From Hippea maritima DSM 10411 (GTDB lineage Bacteria > Campylobacterota_A > Desulfurellia > Desulfurellales > Hippeaceae): 64,000 nt of DNA. The notes under the pieces were generated by a model that ran no database searches, was not told where the DNA came from, and saw nothing but the letters and a program-made list of their open reading frames with translations. Positions 54,510-63,380 of this stretch are shown here, piece after piece. Positions within the stretch are counted from its first letter, which is position 1, and the number at the start of each line of letters is the position of its first letter. The DNA lies in contig NC_015318.1 of assembly GCF_000194135.1 (NCBI RefSeq), forward strand, positions 1,499,001-1,563,000, read 5' to 3'. Both the position numbers and the translations under genes were made by a program.

Positions 54510-57299
54510 GGCTTTGCGTAAGTAGTAAGAAGTGTAAGTATCAAACTTAGTTGCAACTCCAATGGGGGTACCAAAGGCAACCACTCTCCCCCCTTTATCA
54601 GCACTATCTGGTCCAATGTCTAAGATATAGTCTGCACTTTTCAATATATCGATATTGTGCTCTATAACAACAACGCTATTACCCTCATCCACTAGTCTTT
54701 TTAGAACTTCTATAAGCTTTTTTACATCATCCATATGCAATCCAATAGATGGTTCATCTAATAGATAAAGCGTATGCCCCATAGGCGGAATGATTAAGTT
54801 CTTTGCTATTTTTATACGCTGAGCCTCACCGCCAGATAGTGTTGTTGCCGGCTGGCCAAGTTGCAAATACCCAAGACCAACATCCCTTAAAATTGAAAGC
54901 TTTCTTCTTATCTTAGGAATATTCTCAAAAAATTCGTAAGCCTGGTTTATTGTCATTTCAAGTACATCGTATATGCTTTTACCTTTATATTTAACGTTTA
55001 GTGTAGCCTCATTATAGCGTTTTCCGCCACAGACATCGCATTTAACGTAAACATCAGCTAAAAACTGCATTTCTATCCTTATGTAACCCTCACCTTTACA
55101 TTTCTCGCACCTTCCTCCCTTAACATTAAAACTAAATCTTGAAGCTGTAAAACCCTGGAGTTTGGCGTCTTCTGTTTGAGCAAACAGCTCCCTTATGTCG
55201 GTAAAAACCGAAGTGTAGGTTGCAGGGTTGCTTCTTGGAGTTCTACCTATTGGCGATTGGTCTATCTTTATTATTTTATCTATACGCTCAAGCCCCTCTA
55301 TTTTCTCACAAACATCACTTTTTAGCCCCATCTTTGCTTTTGTAGCATACTCATGGAAACAATCAAAAACAAGAGAGCTTTTACCTGAGCCTGAGACCCC
55401 ACTAATGCAAACAAACACACCAAGCGGCAAGTCAACATCAATACCTTTAAGGTTATGCACATTCGCCCCTTTTATCTTTAAAAAATGGATAGGTTTCTTG
55501 TAGTTTTTGGGCGGTTCTATCTTTAATTTCCCGCTTAAATATTTGCCTGTCAATGACTTTTCGTTTTGTTCTATCTCATTTAGACTACCACAAGCAACAA
55601 CCTCACCGCCGAGTCTTCCACTTGCAGGCCCCATGTCCACAATGTAATCGGCAGCCTCAATTATATATGAATCGTGCTCAACCACTACAACTGTGTTGTC
55701 ATTATCTCTCAAATGTTTAAGTGTTTCTACAAGCCTCGACGTATCCCTTGGATGTAATCCTATCGAAGGCTCATCCATTACATAGGTTATTCCGCTTAAA
55801 CTGCTTCCGGCCTGAGTGGCAAGTCGAATACGTTGTGCTTCACCGCCAGAAAGAGTGGATGCACTCCTATTTAAAGAAAGGTAATCCAGGCCAACATCAA
55901 TTAAGAATTTCAACCTTGCCTTTATCTCGGTCAAAACCCGTTTCGATATTTCAAGTTGCATAGGGTTTAGCTGTCTTTCAAGCTCAAGGAAAAATTCATA
56001 AGCATCTGAAACCTTCAATTTACTTACATCCATTATGTTTTTGCCCATAATCTTAACCGACAAACTCTCCTTGTTGAGCCTATCGCCACCGCATGCAGGA
56101 CATGTAACCTCTTGCATTAAGGAAGTTATCTCGCTTTTTACCTTTGGGCTATCTGTCTGATTGAACTGCTCAAGCAAAAGATTTATAACTCCTCTAAATT
56201 CTCTTCTAATCTTTTTGCCAGCAGTAACCTCAAATTCTACAACTTCGCCAGGGTTACCAAATAGTATGATGTCCTGATGTTGCCTTGGTAGTTCCTCAAA
56301 TGGCAAATAAATATCTATACCAAACTTCCTACAAGCCTCAATCAGGAATCTCTGATAAAAGTAATACTTTGGCCTCCTCCATAGTTTAATCACACCCTCT
56401 CTAACCGAGAGAGACTTATCTGGCATTACCTTATCCAAATCAAGCTGATGCTTTATGCCAAGACCGTAGCACTCAGGGCATGCGCCTAAAGGAGAGTTAA
56501 ATGAGAAACTCTGTGGAGTTATTGGTTTGTAGTTTATCCCACAATATGGACAAGAGAAATGCTCAGAAAAAAGCTCTGTATTATTAGTTTCCATATCCTT
56601 AACGGTTACAACTCCCTTGCCCACTTTTAAAGCAAGCTCAATGGCTTCTGCTATTCTGCCTTTTGAATTCTCCTTAATCTTTACTCTATCAACAACAAGG
56701 TAGATATCATGTTTTTTATTTTTATCAAGCTCTATATCCTCCTCAAGCAGCCTCTCCTCCCCATCCACCAAAACCCTTACGAAGCCATCCTTCCTAAATT
56801 GTTCAAATTCATGCTTGAAAGCTCCCTTTTTGTTGATTGCAATGGGTGCAAGAATCAAAAGCTTTCTTTCTAATTTTGAGGCTATCTTATCCACTATTGC
56901 CTGAGGATCCTGCTTGGTAATTTTTCTGCCGCAAGAGTAACAATAAGCCTCACCAATATGGGCAAATAGCAATCTTATGTAATCATAGATTTCCGTTATT
57001 GTACCAACCGTTGAGCGAGGGTTAACTGAGATGCTTTTCTGGTCTATACTTATAGCTGGAGATAAACCCTCTATACTCTCAACATCGGGTCTTTCTATCT
57101 TCTCCAAAAACTGTCTTGCATAAGCACTCAACGATTCAAGGTATCTTCTCTGGCTCTCTGCATATAAAACATCAAATGCCAATGTAGATTTACCGCTCCC
57201 AGATGGCCCTGTAATAACGGTTATTTTGGATTTTGGTATGTCAACGTTTATGCTTTTAAGGTTATGAGTTTTGGCTTTGCGGATCTTGATAAATTTCAT
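54498..57299 (-). CDS. uvrA: Excinuclease ABC subunit A
   Basis: UvrA is the damage-sensing ABC ATPase dimer of nucleotide excision repair. 933 residues is full length. First Walker A is VITGPSGSGKSTLAFD near 28-43; the first zinc site is CPYCG...CPECYG near 250-277; the signature LSGGEAQRIRLATQAGS is near 485. The second Walker A is ISGVSGSGKSSLVFD near 633, the second zinc finger CEKCKGEGY...CDVCGG near 733-760, the second signature LSGGEAQRIKIAKNL near 825, and LLDEPSIGLH near 850. It is last in the rpsF operon, 1 bp after dnaB. Confidence 0.97.
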   Translation of the reverse strand: MKFIKIRKAKTHNLKSINVDIPKSKITVITGPSGSGKSTLAFDVLYAESQRRYLESLSAYARQFLEKIERPDVESIEGLSPAISIDQKSISVNPRSTVGTITEIYDYIRLLFAHIGEAYCYSCGRKITKQDPQAIVDKIASKLERKLLILAPIAINKKGAFKHEFEQFRKDGFVRVLVDGEERLLEEDIELDKNKKHDIYLVVDRVKIKENSKGRIAEAIELALKVGKGVVTVKDMETNNTELFSEHFSCPYCGINYKPITPQSFSFNSPLGACPECYGLGIKHQLDLDKVMPDKSLSVREGVIKLWRRPKYYFYQRFLIEACRKFGIDIYLPFEELPRQHQDIILFGNPGEVVEFEVTAGKKIRREFRGVINLLLEQFNQTDSPKVKSEITSLMQEVTCPACGGDRLNKESLSVKIMGKNIMDVSKLKVSDAYEFFLELERQLNPMQLEISKRVLTEIKARLKFLIDVGLDYLSLNRSASTLSGGEAQRIRLATQAGSSLSGITYVMDEPSIGLHPRDTSRLVETLKHLRDNDNTVVVVEHDSYIIEAADYIVDMGPASGRLGGEVVACGSLNEIEQNEKSLTGKYLSGKLKIEPPKNYKKPIHFLKIKGANVHNLKGIDVDLPLGVFVCISGVSGSGKSSLVFDCFHEYATKAKMGLKSDVCEKIEGLERIDKIIKIDQSPIGRTPRSNPATYTSVFTDIRELFAQTEDAKLQGFTASRFSFNVKGGRCEKCKGEGYIRIEMQFLADVYVKCDVCGGKRYNEATLNVKYKGKSIYDVLEMTINQAYEFFENIPKIRRKLSILRDVGLGYLQLGQPATTLSGGEAQRIKIAKNLIIPPMGHTLYLLDEPSIGLHMDDVKKLIEVLKRLVDEGNSVVVIEHNIDILKSADYILDIGPDSADKGGRVVAFGTPIGVATKFDTYTSYYLRKALGI

Positions 57300-57300
57300 T

Positions 57301-58701
57301 TTAGAATTCTGGATGTTCTTCGAAGTCTAAATCTTCCTCTGTCTCTTCATTGTATGAAGAGGATCCATAATAATCCTCATTATCATTAAGATTTCTAAAG
57401 GCAGCAAGTCTCCCTTCAAATTGAAGCTTGACCGTGCCTTGAGGCCCATTTCTATGCTTTGCTATGATAATCTCAGCCTTACCTTTATCTTGTGAATTTT
57501 TATTGTAAACCTCATCTCTATAAATGAATATAACTATATCAGCATCCTGCTCAATCGAACCAGATTCCCTTAAATCTGCTGGCGTTGGCCTTTTATCTTC
57601 CCTATTCTCAACAGCCCTATTAAGCTGGGAGAGCGCTATAACGGGTATCTCAAGTTCTTTAGCTAAAATCTTCAACGACCTTGAAATCTCAGAAATCTGC
57701 TGTGTCCTGTTTGCAGTAGGACTTTGACCCTCTATAAGTTGGAGATAGTCTACAATGAGCAAATCTATATTTTTTTCCATCTTCATTTTTCTAGCTTTCG
57801 TGCGAATATCTATCGAGCTTAAAAGGGAGGAGTCATCCATATAAATCTTAGTATATCTTAGTTTATCCAATGTTTTGACCACTCTATCCCATTCATTTCC
57901 TTCAAAAAATCCTGTCCTAAGTTTTCCCATATCAACACCAGATAGAGAAGAGATCATTCTCAAAAGAAGTTGTCTAACAGACATCTCGAGTGAAAAAACG
58001 CCCACGCTCTTTTTGTAATCTAAAGCAGCATTAAGTGCAATGCTTAAAGCAAAAGATGTCTTGCCCATTCCTGGACGCCCTGCTACTATTATTAAATCAC
58101 CCTCTTGAAAGCCATTTGTCATCTTATCTAAATCTATAAAACCGCTTGGGATACCCGTTATAATACTCTTTCTTTCCTTAAGCCTGGAGAGATATTCAAG
58201 CATATCCTCTGATGCTTCTTCGCTGGACTTGTACTTGGTTGAGCGATTGCTTACAACTTCAAACAACCTTTTTTCTGCTATATTCAATACATCCTCAACA
58301 TCCTCAGGCTCCTCATAGCACATTGTTGCAATCTCTGTGGACATTGATATAAGCTGTCTTAAAACGGATTTCTTTTTTATTATATTGGCGTAATATTCGG
58401 TATTCGCAGGAGCTGGCAGAAACTCTGTTATGCTTGTTATATAGGCTGGCCCTATCTTATCAAGCAAATCCTTTTCCTTTAATACATTTGAAACCGTAAT
58501 AAAATCAAAGGGAATTCCATTTGCATAGAGTTCTTTCAAAACCTTAAAAATAGAAGCATTCTTTTCATCAAAGAAGTCATTTTCGTTTATTATTTCTATA
58601 ACATCGGCAAATTTTGAATTATCCAGAAAGAGAGAGCACAACAGTGCCCTCTCAGCCTCTATAGATTGAGGGTAGGCTCTTACGGCATTATTACTCTTCA
58701 T
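57301..58701 (-). CDS. dnaB: Replicative DNA helicase DnaB
   Basis: The hexameric helicase that unwinds DNA at the replication fork. 466 residues. The N-terminal domain begins AYPQSIEAERALLCSLFLDN near 9-28 and has a helical hairpin. The RecA-like domain shows VAGRPGMGKTSFALSIALN near 205-224 (Walker A), DLLIVDYLQLIEG near 315 (Walker B), and LSQLNRAVENREDKRP with DLRESGSIEQDAD near 360-395. No intein. It overlaps rplI by 11 bp. Confidence 0.96.
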   Translation of the reverse strand: MKSNNAVRAYPQSIEAERALLCSLFLDNSKFADVIEIINENDFFDEKNASIFKVLKELYANGIPFDFITVSNVLKEKDLLDKIGPAYITSITEFLPAPANTEYYANIIKKKSVLRQLISMSTEIATMCYEEPEDVEDVLNIAEKRLFEVVSNRSTKYKSSEEASEDMLEYLSRLKERKSIITGIPSGFIDLDKMTNGFQEGDLIIVAGRPGMGKTSFALSIALNAALDYKKSVGVFSLEMSVRQLLLRMISSLSGVDMGKLRTGFFEGNEWDRVVKTLDKLRYTKIYMDDSSLLSSIDIRTKARKMKMEKNIDLLIVDYLQLIEGQSPTANRTQQISEISRSLKILAKELEIPVIALSQLNRAVENREDKRPTPADLRESGSIEQDADIVIFIYRDEVYNKNSQDKGKAEIIIAKHRNGPQGTVKLQFEGRLAAFRNLNDNEDYYGSSSYNEETEEDLDFEEHPEF

Positions 58702-59143
58702 TTAGCGGAACAACATTAACCTTAACAGTAGCCTTTACATCTCTGTAAATGGCCACCTCAACCTCATGCTTACCTATTTCCTTTATGCCATCTTTGGGTA
58801 GTCTTATGCTCTTTTTATCAAACTCTGCTTTATCTTTAAGTTGCTCATATATTTCATTTGCCGTAACAGATCCAAAGAGTTTTCCTTTCTCTCCAGCTCT
58901 TGCTTTGATCTCTATCTCAAGACCGTCTAAGGCCTCTTTAACCTTATTTGCTTGCTCAATCCTTTTCTCTATCCTTCTAAGAATAGCCTTTCTTTTTTCT
59001 TCGACAAGCTTTAAGTTGCTTTTAGTTGCTGCCAAAGCAAAACCCTTTGGAATAAGATAGTTTTTCGCATAGCCGTCTTTTACGGTTTTTATATCGCCTG
59101 CATAACCTAATTTATCTACATCTTCAAGGAGTACCACCTTCAT
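58691..59143 (-). CDS. rplI: 50S ribosomal protein L9
   Basis: A 150-residue large-subunit protein. The start MKVVLLEDVDKLGYAGDIKT and GYAKNYLIPKGFAL near 24-37 are diagnostic. A long linking helix is followed by the C-terminal domain with LFGSVTANEIYEQLK near 88. It lies between rpsR and dnaB in the common rpsF-ssb-rpsR-rplI order. Confidence 0.97.
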   Translation of the reverse strand: MKVVLLEDVDKLGYAGDIKTVKDGYAKNYLIPKGFALAATKSNLKLVEEKRKAILRRIEKRIEQANKVKEALDGLEIEIKARAGEKGKLFGSVTANEIYEQLKDKAEFDKKSIRLPKDGIKEIGKHEVEVAIYRDVKATVKVNVVPLNEE

Positions 59144-59158
59144 TATTGAATCCCCCTT

Positions 59159-59425
59159 TTAGCCTTTGAGTTTTCTGCTGATAGTAAACGGCATCAGAGC
59201 CATAACCCTTGCCCTTTTAATAGCCTTAGTTAACATCCTTTGATGTCTTGCGCATGTTGCTGTAGTTTTTCTACCAACGATTTTATAACGCTCTGTAACA
59301 TACCTTGAGAGCAAGTCGATATCTTTATAATCGATTTCCTCTATTTTATTTGTACAGAAATGACAAACCTTCTTCTTTGGGTATCTAAAAAATCTCTTCT
59401 TTCTTTTATTATCCACCATCTTCAA
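59159..59425 (-). CDS. rpsR: 30S ribosomal protein S18
   Basis: An 88-residue small-subunit protein. It has the S18 core with CHFCTNK near 20 (a Cys-containing, zinc-ribbon-like start), [20 protein letters not shown] near 30-49, and [30 protein letters not shown] in the C-terminal half. GGAGG precedes the ATG. Two to three extra cysteines suggest it may still bind zinc (C+ form). Confidence 0.96.
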   Translation of the reverse strand: MKMVDNKRKKRFFRYPKKKVCHFCTNKIEEIDYKDIDLLSRYVTERYKIVGRKTTATCARHQRMLTKAIKRARVMALMPFTISRKLKG

Positions 59426-59441
59426 AAACCTCCACTACACA

Positions 59442-59840
59442 TTAAAATGGTATATCTTCATCCTCAGCAGGTACATCAACCACATCTTGAGCGGCTTCTG
59501 TTTTATCTTTAAAGGACAAAAATTGAAAATTATTAAGAACTATCTCGTGTTTTGACCTTCTATTTCCATTTGCATCTTCCCAGCTTCTGTAGCGCAATCT
59601 TCCTTCGATATAAACCAGCGATCCTTTTTTAAGGTATTCGGCTATTGTTTCTGCCTGCCTACCAAAAGCCACGACATCAACAAAGAGTGTTTCTGTCTTC
59701 CTATTGCCTTGCTCATCTTTGCCTACAGGCGTATTGACCGCTATACCAAAACTTGCAACACCTAAACCAGCCGGTGTGTATCTGAGCTCTGGGTCTCTGG
59801 TGAGATTACCTATAAGCATCACTTTATTCAGATTTGCCAT
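59442..59840 (-). CDS. ssb: Single-stranded DNA-binding protein
   Basis: A 132-residue SSB. The OB fold begins NKVMLIGNLTRDPELRYTP near 5-23, with FGRQAETIAEYLKKGSLVYIEGRL near 55-78. A short acidic tail ends DEDIPF, the protein-interaction tip. The linker between is unusually short. It overlaps the rpsF 3' end by 17 bp and precedes rpsR. Confidence 0.96.
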   Translation of the reverse strand: MANLNKVMLIGNLTRDPELRYTPAGLGVASFGIAVNTPVGKDEQGNRKTETLFVDVVAFGRQAETIAEYLKKGSLVYIEGRLRYRSWEDANGNRRSKHEIVLNNFQFLSFKDKTEAAQDVVDVPAEDEDIPF

Positions 59841-60162
59841 CTTCTTCCTTCTTATTCTCGTAAACCTTTATATCTTTTTTTAGCATATAGGTAGTGATAA
59901 ACCTTAAAACATCCTCTTTGAGCCTCAAAAATTCTTCAATCCTCTTCGGTGTATCGGCCTCTGATTTGTAGTGCACCAAGATGTAATATCCCTGTTTGAA
60001 TTTCTTAATTGGATAGGCCAAGCTTCTCTTCTGCCAAACCTCGTTTTTTAGAATCTCTCCACCTTCGGCCTTAATTCTCTCAGCAACGCCTTCAATAAAG
60101 GCCTTTAGTTCGTCCTCCCCCATCGTGGGTCGAACGATGTAAAGCAACTCATAATACCTCAT
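59824..60162 (-). CDS. rpsF: 30S ribosomal protein S6
   Basis: A 112-residue S6. The start MRYYELLYIVRPTMGEDEL is canonical, and LAYPIKKFKQGYYILVHYKSE near 48-68 and RFITTYMLKK near 90 follow. The ATG at 60162 has GGAGG 6 bases upstream; the longer frame begins at 60237 in the untranslated leader. First gene of the operon that runs to uvrA. The leader contains TTGATT and TATATC-like boxes near 60260-60237, but the promoter is not clear. Confidence 0.95.
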   Translation of the reverse strand: MRYYELLYIVRPTMGEDELKAFIEGVAERIKAEGGEILKNEVWQKRSLAYPIKKFKQGYYILVHYKSEADTPKRIEEFLRLKEDVLRFITTYMLKKDIKVYENKKEEDGKSE

Positions 60163-60267
60163 CCACAACCTCCTTTTGGACTTTTGGCCTCCTGCATCAA
60201 GCAGAAAGCAAGGATATAGCCTTGTTATGATATACAAAAACGTGTAAAAATCAATATCTTTTTATGG

Positions 60268-60981
60268 TTAATACAGATGAGGCGTTGAAGATACACAAAA
60301 GAAATTACTCTTTATTCTATGGGAAAGAAATAATTTTGCTATTTCATTTATTGTTGAACCGGTAGTAAAAACATCATCAACTACAACTACCTTGTGATAG
60401 GGCGATTTTTTTGTCAATCTGAATGCGCCTTTAAGATTGCTTTTTCTTTCTTTAGCTGAAAGTCCCACCTGGTGTTTTGTACGCTTTACCTTTTCAATTA
60501 ATGAGTAATCCACCTTTATTTGAGTTATGTTTGATAAAACTTTTGCTATAAAAACACTCTGATTAAAACCCCTTTCTGCAATGTCCTTTTTATGCATAGG
60601 AACAGCCACAAGGCAATCCACATTTTCAAATATGCCGCTTTGAATAATGTTGTCCTTAAAATAGTATAAAAAATCAACAAGTCGATAATGTCCCTTGAAT
60701 TTTATAAGCTCTATAATCTTGGCCACCTTTTCATCTTTATAGTTAAAAAGGGAAAAACCTTTAACAAAAAATCGCTTTTCGGACAAGCACACAGGACAAA
60801 CAGCTTCAGAGGAAGCCAAAGGACGCGAACAGATCTTACACCTATTGAAGCTACAGTTAAGGCTATCTATACACTTATTACAAATTAAATCGGGGGTCTT
60901 CGCCCCACACACAAGGCATCTTGGAGCAAATACAAGCTGTAGAAAATTACTTGCCAGCTTCGATAAGTTTCCTACATGCAA
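60268..60981 (-). CDS. ComF-family phosphoribosyltransferase-like protein
   Basis: A 237-residue ComF-like protein. Two zinc-ribbon cysteine sets, CLVCGAKTPDLICNKC near 22-37 and CKICSRPL...CPVCLS near 47-65, precede a PRTase domain with AVPMHKKDIAERGFNQS near 125-141 and VVVVDDVFTTGSTINEI near 198-214. ComF is needed for DNA uptake in competent bacteria; other members have unclear roles. The ATG at 60981 overlaps the upstream DksA-like gene by 35 bp, an unusually long overlap, so the real start may be slightly downstream or coupling may be strong. Confidence 0.8.
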   Translation of the reverse strand: MHVGNLSKLASNFLQLVFAPRCLVCGAKTPDLICNKCIDSLNCSFNRCKICSRPLASSEAVCPVCLSEKRFFVKGFSLFNYKDEKVAKIIELIKFKGHYRLVDFLYYFKDNIIQSGIFENVDCLVAVPMHKKDIAERGFNQSVFIAKVLSNITQIKVDYSLIEKVKRTKHQVGLSAKERKSNLKGAFRLTKKSPYHKVVVVDDVFTTGSTINEIAKLFLSHRIKSNFFCVSSTPHLY

Positions 60982-61291
60982 TGCAATACTTAGCTGTAGG
61001 TTTTGCTTTCATTCTTTCTATTTCTATTTCCTTACCACACCTTTTACATATGCCGTAGGTACCCTTTTCTATATCATACAAGGACTCTTCTATCTCTATA
61101 AGATGTTTCCTATCCTTTTCTATTAAATCATATATAACCTGACGTGAATATACAGCAGAGGAGAAATCTCCTTCATCTCCACTTAGCTGAATAGTATTTA
61201 CCCTTTCTAAATTTTCTTTAATTCTTGCACTTATTTCTTTCTTCAAGCTCAATAATCTGTCTTTCAATTCCTCTTTTGTTGCTACATCCAT
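60947..61291 (-). CDS. DksA/TraR-family C4 zinc-finger protein
   Basis: A 114-residue protein: an N-terminal coiled coil, an acidic loop region (LSGDEGDFSSAVYSRQ) near 36-51, then IEESLYDIEKGTYGICKRCGKEI near 66-88 and the second cysteine pair in AKYCIACRK near 100. This is the DksA/TraR layout that reaches into the RNA polymerase secondary channel. It is shorter than E. coli DksA (151). The tip acidic residues (D39-like) may be placed differently. TTGACA (61348-61343) upstream gives a plausible promoter with a poor -10. Confidence 0.85.
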   Translation of the reverse strand: MDVATKEELKDRLLSLKKEISARIKENLERVNTIQLSGDEGDFSSAVYSRQVIYDLIEKDRKHLIEIEESLYDIEKGTYGICKRCGKEIEIERMKAKPTAKYCIACRKLIEAGK

Positions 61292-61419
61292 ATTTTTCCT
61301 CCACTAAAAAACTAAGGAGAATGAACAATATTTTGATTAATTTGTCAAGTTCTTTTTGCCCAATGCTACCAGATAGGTCCAAACATACTTACCACCTAAA
61401 GCAAATAGAGGTAATATCT

Positions 61420-61656
61420 ATGTCTGAGAATGAGAATGATAGAAAAGAGAGTGGAGGCACCAACATGGAAGTGAAGAGAATAAGAAAGATAGTAGGGGCA
61501 GAAAACCTGAAAGTAGGTTTTCTGCCCGTTAAATCTTTCTCTTTCTCAAGGGCTGATGCAGCCCACATCCTCTTTTGCATATTCAAATCACTGGATTTGA
61601 ATATAATAGGAAGACCCATAAAACTCCTAAAGGGATGGAGGCTGCATCATGGATAG
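61420..61656 (+). CDS. Small unknown reading frame with internal hairpins
   Basis: A 78-codon frame from ATG 61420, with AGAGGT 6-7 bases upstream, ending 8 bp inside the next frame. I do not recognise the product (starts MSENENDRKESGGTNMEVKR). Two perfect inverted repeats lie within it (61496-61527 and 61581-61602), which is unusual for coding DNA, so the frame may be fortuitous or part of a decayed mobile element. Low confidence. Confidence 0.35.
   Translation: MSENENDRKESGGTNMEVKRIRKIVGAENLKVGFLPVKSFSFSRADAAHILFCIFKSLDLNIIGRPIKLLKGWRLHHG
61496..61527. repeat. 13-bp perfect inverted repeat
   Basis: GGGCAGAAAACCT (61496-61508), 6-nt centre, AGGTTTTCTGCCC (61515-61527). The following GTTAAATCTTTCTCTTTCTC is pyrimidine-rich, so it could act as a weak terminator. 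Confidence 0.75.
61581..61602. repeat. 9-bp perfect inverted repeat
   Basis: ATTCAAATC (61581-61589), 4-nt centre ACTG, GATTTGAAT (61594-61602). It lies 54 bp after the larger hairpin and its role is unknown. Confidence 0.65.
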
Positions 61657-61926
61657 TATATACCACACTTTGAGAAAATCAAACCCTGCAAGTGCAAGAA
61701 TTTTGGTCAGAAAGGTTTTAGAGAAAAACAACGGCAATGTCTCAAAAACAGCAAGAATACTTGGCATATCAAGGGCTACAGTGAGAAGGGCAAGGGATGG
61801 AGAACTAAATGACTTATCAAGAAGACCAAAGAACATAAGAAAAAAGATAGACTGTTCTCTTGAAAAACTCATTGTTGATGTTAAAGCTACAATAAACTCC
61901 CCACCAAAAGGGCTTATAAATTCCCC
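61649..61926 (+). pseudogene. IS481-like transposase remnant (HTH part), cut by the IS256-family element
   Basis: The frame opens at ATG 61649 with GGAGG about 8 bases upstream. The first 90 residues form an HTH: LVRKVLEKNNGNVSKTARIL then GISRATVRRARDGEL and SRRPKNIRKK, as in the N terminus of IS481-type transposases. It then enters the IS256-family insertion. Removing the insertion and one target copy, the frame would stop within about six codons, so the gene was already truncated before the insertion; no DDE catalytic domain is present. Confidence 0.6.
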
Positions 61927-63305
61927 GAGACATCCCCTAATTTTTGTGTCTCTCTCATCATACCAAATCCCTCCTCACTCTTCAACTCCCTTCCCAAACT
62001 TAGCAACAAACATCTGATTCAGTTCATATCTTTTAGCCTTAATCAGAGGATTAACATTCCAGGTTTTGTGTAATTTATCTGTTGCAATGAAAAGGGCAAC
62101 ATTTAGGATATCCATGGACTGGAAGAACCCTCCTTTCTTTAGCCTTTGTTTTTCAAAGGATGAATGTACAGATTCAACAGTGTTTGTTGAATTGATGTAC
62201 TTTCTTATTACCTCAGGGTACTTTAAGAAGGCAAGGAGTTCTTCTTTTCTTGAGTCTAAATATTTGGTGTAGGTCTTGTATTGGTCTTTGAATCTGTCAA
62301 TTATCTCTGTTTTGAAAATCTCTATCCCTTTTTCAAAGGTATCACAGGAGTATTTAATCTCCTTGAGCTTTTTGTTCACATATGAGGCATCCTCCTTTTT
62401 CATATGCTTGTATACGTTTCTTGATGCATGAACTGTGCATTTCTGAATATCCGAGTAAGGAAAGAAGGCTCTTATTGCCTCTGAGATTCCGTTGAAATCA
62501 TCACAGATGAACATTAAGACCCTTTTCATTCCCCTGTTGATTAAATCCTGGAATACTTCCATCCAGGTGGATCTGTTCTCACTACCAAAGAATGAGTAAT
62601 ATCCAAGGAGTGTTTTTTGAGCATTTGTGTCTATCCCTACAACAGTGTAAACGACAGCTCTCTTTACCCTTTTATCCTTTTCATCCTTTACCATACAGTG
62701 ATAGGCGTCTATGTATAGAAAATAGTAGTTTTCCTGAAGTTCTTTGGATTTAAATTCAAGCATCTGTGTCTTTATGTATTCAAATATCTCATCGTATGCT
62801 TTTTCACTAAAATCCAGTCCTCTCAATTTCATCTTGTGCACGATTTCCTGTTTTGAGTCTCCATTGATTAGGAAGGAGAAGATTAAATCCTCAAAGCTTT
62901 CATCATACCTTTGATATTTGGGAGGGAGAAGATGAGAGCGGAAGTTTCCGCTCCTTGTTCTTGGGACATCCAAATTCAGTTTACCAAGGCCTGTGTTTAG
63001 GCTCCTTTTGTAGGTTCCATTGCCTTTGTCTTCTGGGTTCTCAAGTAAGTACTCGTATCTTTCCTTACCCATTATCTCAATAAGTAGTCCTTCCATTAGG
63101 GTGGCCAGTTTATTCTTTCCGTATTCATCCAACTCCTTTACTACATCCATATCCATGTTTGAGATTATCTCCTTAAGCATCTTTCTGTTCATCTCTTAAA
63201 GCTCCTCCATACTTAGCCTAATTTCAGAGTTCATTAGAACAGTTCATTAAACCCCACTCCATTTTAGTAGGTTTGTGGGGGAGACACAAAAATATTTTAA
63301 GTCCC
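61927..63305. mobile_element. Complete IS256-family insertion sequence, 1379 bp
   Basis: Terminal inverted repeats: the left end 61927-61952 begins GAGACATCCCC and ends TTTTTGTGTCTC; the right end read inward from 63305 begins GGGACTTAAAA and ends TTTTTGTGTCTC. The inner 13 bases match exactly. An 8-bp direct repeat AATTCCCC flanks the element (61919-61926 and 63306-63313). It holds a single intact transposase gene on the minus strand. The insertion lies inside a 10-bp inverted repeat, ACCAAAAGGG (61903-61912) with CCCTTTTGGT (63315-63324). Size, TSD length and one-gene content fit IS256; intact ends and duplication suggest recent movement. Confidence 0.85.
61975..63192 (-). CDS. IS256-family (mutator-type) transposase
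   Basis: A 405-residue DDE transposase. FLYIDAYHCMVKD near 160-172 carries the first Asp, LMFICDDFNGISEAI near 228-242 the second (with the C-x2-H-like partner in CTVHASRNVYKH near 258), and NTVESVHSSFEKQRLKKGGF near 335-354 the Glu. PRTRSGNFRSHLLPPKYQR near 77-95 is the usual N-terminal family motif. The frame is undamaged and of normal length, so it is likely functional. A weak AGGAGC-type site precedes the ATG. Confidence 0.92.
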   Translation of the reverse strand: MNRKMLKEIISNMDMDVVKELDEYGKNKLATLMEGLLIEIMGKERYEYLLENPEDKGNGTYKRSLNTGLGKLNLDVPRTRSGNFRSHLLPPKYQRYDESFEDLIFSFLINGDSKQEIVHKMKLRGLDFSEKAYDEIFEYIKTQMLEFKSKELQENYYFLYIDAYHCMVKDEKDKRVKRAVVYTVVGIDTNAQKTLLGYYSFFGSENRSTWMEVFQDLINRGMKRVLMFICDDFNGISEAIRAFFPYSDIQKCTVHASRNVYKHMKKEDASYVNKKLKEIKYSCDTFEKGIEIFKTEIIDRFKDQYKTYTKYLDSRKEELLAFLKYPEVIRKYINSTNTVESVHSSFEKQRLKKGGFFQSMDILNVALFIATDKLHKTWNVNPLIKAKRYELNQMFVAKFGKGVEE

Positions 63306-63380
63306 AATTCCCCACCCTTTTGGTAGCATGCCCTAATCTTTTTAAAAGATGGAGGGTAAATAAAATTGTTGGGGGTTTGT

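Noticed and set aside
61225-61420. Upstream extension of the small frame at 61420
   Set aside because: It is the complement of the DksA-like coding start and reads as Ser/Leu-rich nonsense; the internal ATG at 61420 has the ribosome site.
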